The position numbers and the translations under genes were made by a program. A DNA stretch of 43,990 nucleotides, taken from the NCBI GenBank assembly GCA_017965475.1, contig JAGCPV010000130.1, forward strand, positions 1-43,990, read 5' to 3'. Positions 40,736-43,990 of this stretch are shown here, piece after piece. The notes beneath the pieces were generated by a model. It had not been told where the DNA came from. It saw only the letters and a program-made list of their open reading frames with translations, and searched no databases. The DNA is from Prevotella sp. GTDB taxonomy: Bacteria > Bacteroidota > Bacteroidia > Bacteroidales > Bacteroidaceae. Numbering within the stretch: the stretch's first letter is position 1; each line of letters begins with the position of its first letter.

Positions 40736-41467
40736 CTAATAGGTGGAACGCCCACCGTCGATGACGATGTTCTGTCCAGTGATCCATCGGGCTTCGTCAG
40801 ACAGGAGGAAACAGACGAGGTTCGTGATGTCCTCACAGTGGCCTACGCCTAAGGGATAGGTCTCGAGATGGGCTGCACCGGCCTCTGACTGGAGGAAGGC
40901 CTCGGTCATGGGGGTCTCTACCGTTCCCGGTGAGATGCTGTTGACGCGCACCTTCGGGGCCAGTTCCTTGGCCAGTGTGATGGCTAAGGCGTTCAGCGCT
41001 CCCTTCGAGGCGGCATAGACGGCATTACCCTTCTCACCGCGGATGGAGGCTAATGAGGAGATAAGCACGATGTTCTTCAGCGAGCCCTTGTTCTCTTTCT
41101 TCAGCAGCGGACGGATGAGTTCGATGGCGGAGAGGATATTCACGTTGAAGATGGTGTCGATGGTGTCGGTATCGGCCTGACGGATGGACATCGCCTTGCT
41201 CGTGCCGGCACAGTGCACCAGGGCATCGATCTGAAGGTCGTTCCTATGGAGGAGGTCTGTCAGTCGTGCTGCCACCTGACGCCTGTCGGCATCCAGGTCG
41301 CAGACCAGTTTCAGGGCCTTATAAGGGCCGCTGATCTGTCGGATCACGTCGTCGAGTTTCGCCTCGTCGCGTCCGACGAGGATCAGGTTCCTTTCACTGG
41401 AGAGGCGAATGGCTACGTCGAGGCCGATGCCTGAAGTGGCGCCTGTGAGAAGGGTATAGGTATCCAT
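40736..41467 (-). CDS. Short-chain dehydrogenase/reductase (FabG-like)
   Basis: A 243-residue NAD(P)H-dependent reductase. Start at ATG 41467, which overlaps the stop of the upstream ACP gene (TGATG); a longer frame exists but lies inside that gene. Motifs: TGATSGIG near the N-terminus, HCAG (NNAG variant), catalytic Ser in LISSLASIRG and YAASKG (Y and K), then SPGTVETPM. It is most like 3-oxoacyl-ACP reductase in layout, and the operon supplies a KAS III and two ACPs, so reduction of a 3-oxoacyl-ACP is the natural guess; sugar reduction is the alternative. Confidence 0.85.
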   Translation of the reverse strand: MDTYTLLTGATSGIGLDVAIRLSSERNLILVGRDEAKLDDVIRQISGPYKALKLVCDLDADRRQVAARLTDLLHRNDLQIDALVHCAGTSKAMSIRQADTDTIDTIFNVNILSAIELIRPLLKKENKGSLKNIVLISSLASIRGEKGNAVYAASKGALNALAITLAKELAPKVRVNSISPGTVETPMTEAFLQSEAGAAHLETYPLGVGHCEDITNLVCFLLSDEARWITGQNIVIDGGRSTY

Positions 41468-41676
41468 CAGCCTAAGATCAGTTTGCAAAGGTCACCGATG
41501 GTTGCACAGGCCCTGATGTCAGCGGCCTTAAAAGTCTTCTTATAGTTCTCGGAGACCATCGAGATGATGCCGAGAATGGCTAAGGAGTCCCAGTATTCGA
41601 AGTCCTCGAGGACGTCGGTATCATTGACGGTCTCTTCTTCCAGGATCTCTGAAAGCTTATCCTTTAATTCTTCCAT
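41467..41676 (-). CDS. Acyl carrier protein (second of operon)
   Basis: A 69-residue acidic carrier protein. The phosphopantetheine attachment motif is WDSL (Ser36) in FEYWDSLAILG. It overlaps the SDR start by 1 nt and lies 9 nt behind the KAS III gene. It is not the housekeeping AcpP (which has DSLDTVE), so it is a dedicated carrier for this operon. Confidence 0.85.
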   Translation of the reverse strand: MEELKDKLSEILEEETVNDTDVLEDFEYWDSLAILGIISMVSENYKKTFKAADIRACATIGDLCKLILG

Positions 41677-41685
41677 ATATGATGA

Positions 41686-42750
41686 TTAAAATTCTATAAT
41701 CTGATTGAATTTGACAGGTCCGATCTCCATTAGGATGGCAGCCCAGGTCAGTCCGACACCAAAACCAGACAGGCATGTCAGGTAGGATGCCTGTTCCAGT
41801 TTCTCTCCCAGGTTATAGGAGATACAGGTCGGTACGGTCACTCCACTGGCATTGCCGAAGTTCTCCACGATGTTACTGGGCATCTTCTCATAAGGAACGC
41901 CAATGGCATCTGCCAATTTGTTCAGCATGAACTTGTTAGGCTGGTGGAACATATACCAGTCGATGTCTTCTGCCTTCTTGCCTGCGTCTTCCAACAGCTG
42001 ATGGATCATGGGGGGCACCTCGCGCTGTACGAAGTTGAAGACATCGTCGCCCTGCATGACCAGATTGTTCAGTGATCTGAAGTTGCCTGCCTCGTCCTCA
42101 TGTTCTATGGCGGTCTCTTCCGTGCATGGCATACGGAAGCCCCCGGCAGGAATGATCAGTGCCTTGGCACCTGTTCCGTCCATCTTGACAGAGACGAAGA
42201 TGTCCTTCTCCTCGTCCGTCTTCTCCACGATGGTGATGGAAGCAGCATCACCGACAAGGGGTTTGCTGTTCCTGTCATGGATGGACACCTTCGGACTGAG
42301 AACGTCGGCATTCATCAGCACCACCTTGTTGACAGCGTCCTGCTCCAACAACATGAAGGCCTGCATCAGACCAATTTCGAAGCCTGCACAGCCCTGGTTG
42401 ATATCCATGCAGATCATGTCGTGTTTCATGTTGAAATGACCTTGTATCAGGTTGCTGGTAGGAGGCATGAAGTAATCGGGCGACTGTGAGACAAAAAGTA
42501 GGGCGTCGATATCATCCTTGTTGAGCAGCCCCTGGTCGAACAGGTATTGCAGACCATGGATGCAGAAGTCGGACGAGCATTGTCCCTCGGCAGCGACGCG
42601 ATGGGTGTTATAGCCCATGATCTTCTTCAGGCGCAATGATTTCTTCTCAGGGAAATTGTAGTTCCCCATCTCCTCTTCGAAGGTGACGACACGCTTGGGA
42701 AGGATGGTCAGGATGCCTGTGATCTGCTTGTTCTTAAACTTCAGGTTCAT
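41686..42750 (-). CDS. 3-oxoacyl-ACP synthase III (FabH-like)
   Basis: A 354-residue condensing enzyme. The Cys-His-Asn triad is complete: C121 in NQGCAGFEIG, H269 in MFHQPNKFML and N300 in FGNASGVTVP. It would condense an acyl-CoA primer with malonyl-ACP to a 3-oxoacyl-ACP. Its start overlaps the upstream ACP stop by 4 nt (42747-42750) and another ACP follows, so it works on dedicated carriers. It is longer than a fatty-acid-pathway FabH (about 320 residues), typical of paralogues in polysaccharide or secondary-metabolite loci. Confidence 0.9.
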   Translation of the reverse strand: MNLKFKNKQITGILTILPKRVVTFEEEMGNYNFPEKKSLRLKKIMGYNTHRVAAEGQCSSDFCIHGLQYLFDQGLLNKDDIDALLFVSQSPDYFMPPTSNLIQGHFNMKHDMICMDINQGCAGFEIGLMQAFMLLEQDAVNKVVLMNADVLSPKVSIHDRNSKPLVGDAASITIVEKTDEEKDIFVSVKMDGTGAKALIIPAGGFRMPCTEETAIEHEDEAGNFRSLNNLVMQGDDVFNFVQREVPPMIHQLLEDAGKKAEDIDWYMFHQPNKFMLNKLADAIGVPYEKMPSNIVENFGNASGVTVPTCISYNLGEKLEQASYLTCLSGFGVGLTWAAILMEIGPVKFNQIIEF

Positions 42751-42977
42751 GCTGCTCCGCTTTTCTTGACTAGGGCCTCAATCTTATCGAGGGTAGAGAA
42801 ATTCTCCGCGATGACATCGGTACCATTGATCTTGATGTTGAACTGACTCTCCAGTTCGTCAACCAATGAGACCACATCAAAGGAATCCAACATTCCCTCT
42901 TCGATGAAGTTCACATCTTCGGTGAAATCAAACTCTGGCCGGAGATCGGTCAGGATTTCCACAATTCTTTCTTTCAT
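42747..42977 (-). CDS. Acyl carrier protein (first of operon)
   Basis: Start at ATG 42977 (MKERIVEILTDLRPEFDF), giving 76 residues; the frame upstream reads through the promoter. Phosphopantetheine Ser in GMLDSFDVVSLVDELE. First gene of the six-gene glycan operon, overlapping the KAS III start by 4 nt. D-alanyl-carrier-protein-like ACPs have a similar LDSF motif, but no DltA-type ligase is present. Confidence 0.85.
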   Translation of the reverse strand: MKERIVEILTDLRPEFDFTEDVNFIEEGMLDSFDVVSLVDELESQFNIKINGTDVIAENFSTLDKIEALVKKSGAA

Positions 42978-43008
42978 ATCTATACTTATCCCTCCTTTTT
43001 TGACGCTG

Positions 43009-43016
43009 CAAAGGTA
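43009..43016 (-). promoter_or_regulatory. Promoter of the glycan operon (TACCTTTG)
   Basis: Minus-strand TACCTTTG, 32 nt before the ACP start at 42977. It faces an identical box on the other strand at 43081-43088, so the region is a divergent promoter; no -33 TTTG at standard spacing. Confidence 0.6.
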
Positions 43017-43080
43017 CAACTTTTTTTTGGTATATGATACATTTTCCAGGGATTTCTTCTTTAATCCCCTAAAATCTTAG

Positions 43081-43088
43081 TACCTTTG
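43081..43088 (+). promoter_or_regulatory. Promoter of the acyltransferase gene (TACCTTTG)
   Basis: TACCTTTG, 24 nt before the ATG at 43113. An ATG at 43090 directly behind the box opens a frame of only four codons, so it is not the gene start. Confidence 0.6.
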
Positions 43089-43112
43089 CATGTTGGAAAC
43101 GTAGAAGTGAAA

Positions 43113-43990
43113 ATGAGTGATATGCAAAATACTTCTGTGGGAGCAAAGCGTGACCCCTACTGGGACGCCCTGAAGTTCGTTTTGATCTTCCTAGTGGTGT
43201 ATGGCCATATCGTGCCTTTTGCTGATTACTCTCGCTATAAGGTGGCCGCGTTTAATTACATGTACCTGTTCCACATGCCGCTGTTCATCTTCATTTCTGG
43301 ACGATTTTCACAGATTCGTGACAGGAAGCGCTACATGCGTTCTATCTGGCGGTTCCTGGAGACACTGTTGGTATTCCAGATCATATATGTCGTGCTTCTG
43401 GAGAAATGGGATGTGAGATATCTGATTACGCCCGACTACCATCTGTGGTATTTGTTGTCTCTGGCGTATTGGCGGCTGATGCTCTATTACCTTCCTGAAC
43501 GTTGGCTGTCACACCGCTGTCTGGTGCTTGTCATCTGCTTTGTCATCAGTTTGTCGGCTGGCTTCATCGATGTCGGGGAGCCCCTCTCCCTGCAACGGAC
43601 ACTGACGCACCTGCCATTCTTCATGTTAGGCTATTACACCTCTGATATTGATATAAGAAAATACATCAATAAGATCCCATTCCTCGTGGCTGCCGGTGCA
43701 TTATTTGCGGTATTCTGCTTGTTCTTCTTCGTTCTGCAGGAGTCTTATTCGTATGTCTTTTATGGCTCGATACCTTATTGGACCGACAACTGGCCGGAGA
43801 CGTTTACACGGTTCCTGTGCAGATGTCTTTTCCTGCCGTCGGCCATCGTGATGAGTGTGCTGGTCATGCGGGTAGTGTCAGCGTGGAAAACGCTTGCCAA
43901 ATGGAGTAGTGTGACGTTGTTTGTTTACATCTACCATCCGTTGCTTTCACAGGGACTCTTGAAACAAGCCACCGCCAACGGCCTGATTCC
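43113..43990 (+). CDS. Membrane acyltransferase family 3 protein, 3' end outside window
   Basis: Open from ATG 43113 to the window edge (292 codons seen). The N-terminus RDPYWDALKFVLIFLVVYGH is the acyltransferase-3 start, with the conserved His in the first helix; FHMPLFIFISGRF and the following hydrophobic helices (near 65-90, 120-150, 190-215, 245-270) agree. Such proteins O-acetylate surface sugars from acetyl-CoA (fucose 4-O-acetylase-like). It is divergent from the ACP/KAS III glycan operon and probably modifies the same or a related glycan. Confidence 0.85.
   Translation, partial: MSDMQNTSVGAKRDPYWDALKFVLIFLVVYGHIVPFADYSRYKVAAFNYMYLFHMPLFIFISGRFSQIRDRKRYMRSIWRFLETLLVFQIIYVVLLEKWDVRYLITPDYHLWYLLSLAYWRLMLYYLPERWLSHRCLVLVICFVISLSAGFIDVGEPLSLQRTLTHLPFFMLGYYTSDIDIRKYINKIPFLVAAGALFAVFCLFFFVLQESYSYVFYGSIPYWTDNWPETFTRFLCRCLFLPSAIVMSVLVMRVVSAWKTLAKWSSVTLFVYIYHPLLSQGLLKQATANGLI

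Noticed and set aside
43090-43104. ATG directly behind the promoter at 43081-43088 as start of the acyltransferase
   Set aside because: That frame stops after four codons; the acyltransferase frame begins at 43113.

Overview
The window looks like a chromosomal piece of a Bacteroidota genome, most likely a gut or rumen Prevotellaceae species (Prevotella/Segatella/Xylanibacter-like). The reasons are the repeated Bacteroidota promoter signature TAnnTTTG (often with a TTTG-like -33 box about 20 nt upstream), LruC/DUF4842-type lipoproteins, type IX secretion (T9SS) style C-terminal tails, a DUF3244 protein, and housekeeping proteins of Bacteroidota type. This genus-level call is inference; no rRNA is present.

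Layout. (1) 1-7608: four secreted lipoproteins, at least three with LruC-like DxDxND motifs; the last lies directly behind a tRNA-Met. (2) 7637-20573: core genes: ribF and a CPBP membrane protease (+), an ECF sigma/anti-sigma pair, argB, speA, aroK, topA, a NUDIX hydrolase, a sialate O-acetylesterase, a zinc-ribbon membrane protein, tRNA-Val and a thioredoxin-fold lipoprotein lacking its CxxC (all -). (3) 20720-23118: pnp with a strong terminator, then a frameshifted secreted-protein remnant. (4) 23403-25009: an AbiEi/AbiEii type IV toxin-antitoxin pair, followed by a 0.5 kb non-coding stretch packed with long perfect DNA palindromes. (5) 25518-32020: a minus-strand array of secreted proteins: three tandem genes with near-identical tails, a subtilisin (S8) protease, a T9SS protein with an S74-like segment and a DUF3244 protein, with a divergent membrane TPR lipoprotein regulator at 32266-33915. 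(6) 34072-38352: a small AT-rich defence island: a TIR-STAND-TPR protein and an AAA ATPase/DUF4276 pair, separated by a 23-bp perfect inverted repeat. (7) 38441-42977: a six-gene surface-glycan operon (ACP, KAS III, ACP, SDR, AAC(3)-like acyltransferase, capsule-type glycosyltransferase) with a divergent acyltransferase that runs off the window end.

The most unusual items are: a free-standing copy of the subtilisin propeptide region, carrying its own secretion-tail-like end, next to the protease it came from; the 168-bp repeat modules that pass signal peptides and tails between neighbouring secreted genes; the glycan operon, whose gene set suggests a dedicated hydroxyacyl group made on its own carrier proteins and placed on an amino sugar; the TIR-STAND protein with a non-canonical P-loop; and the palindrome cluster after AbiE. 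Functions are read from motifs by eye; no database search was run.
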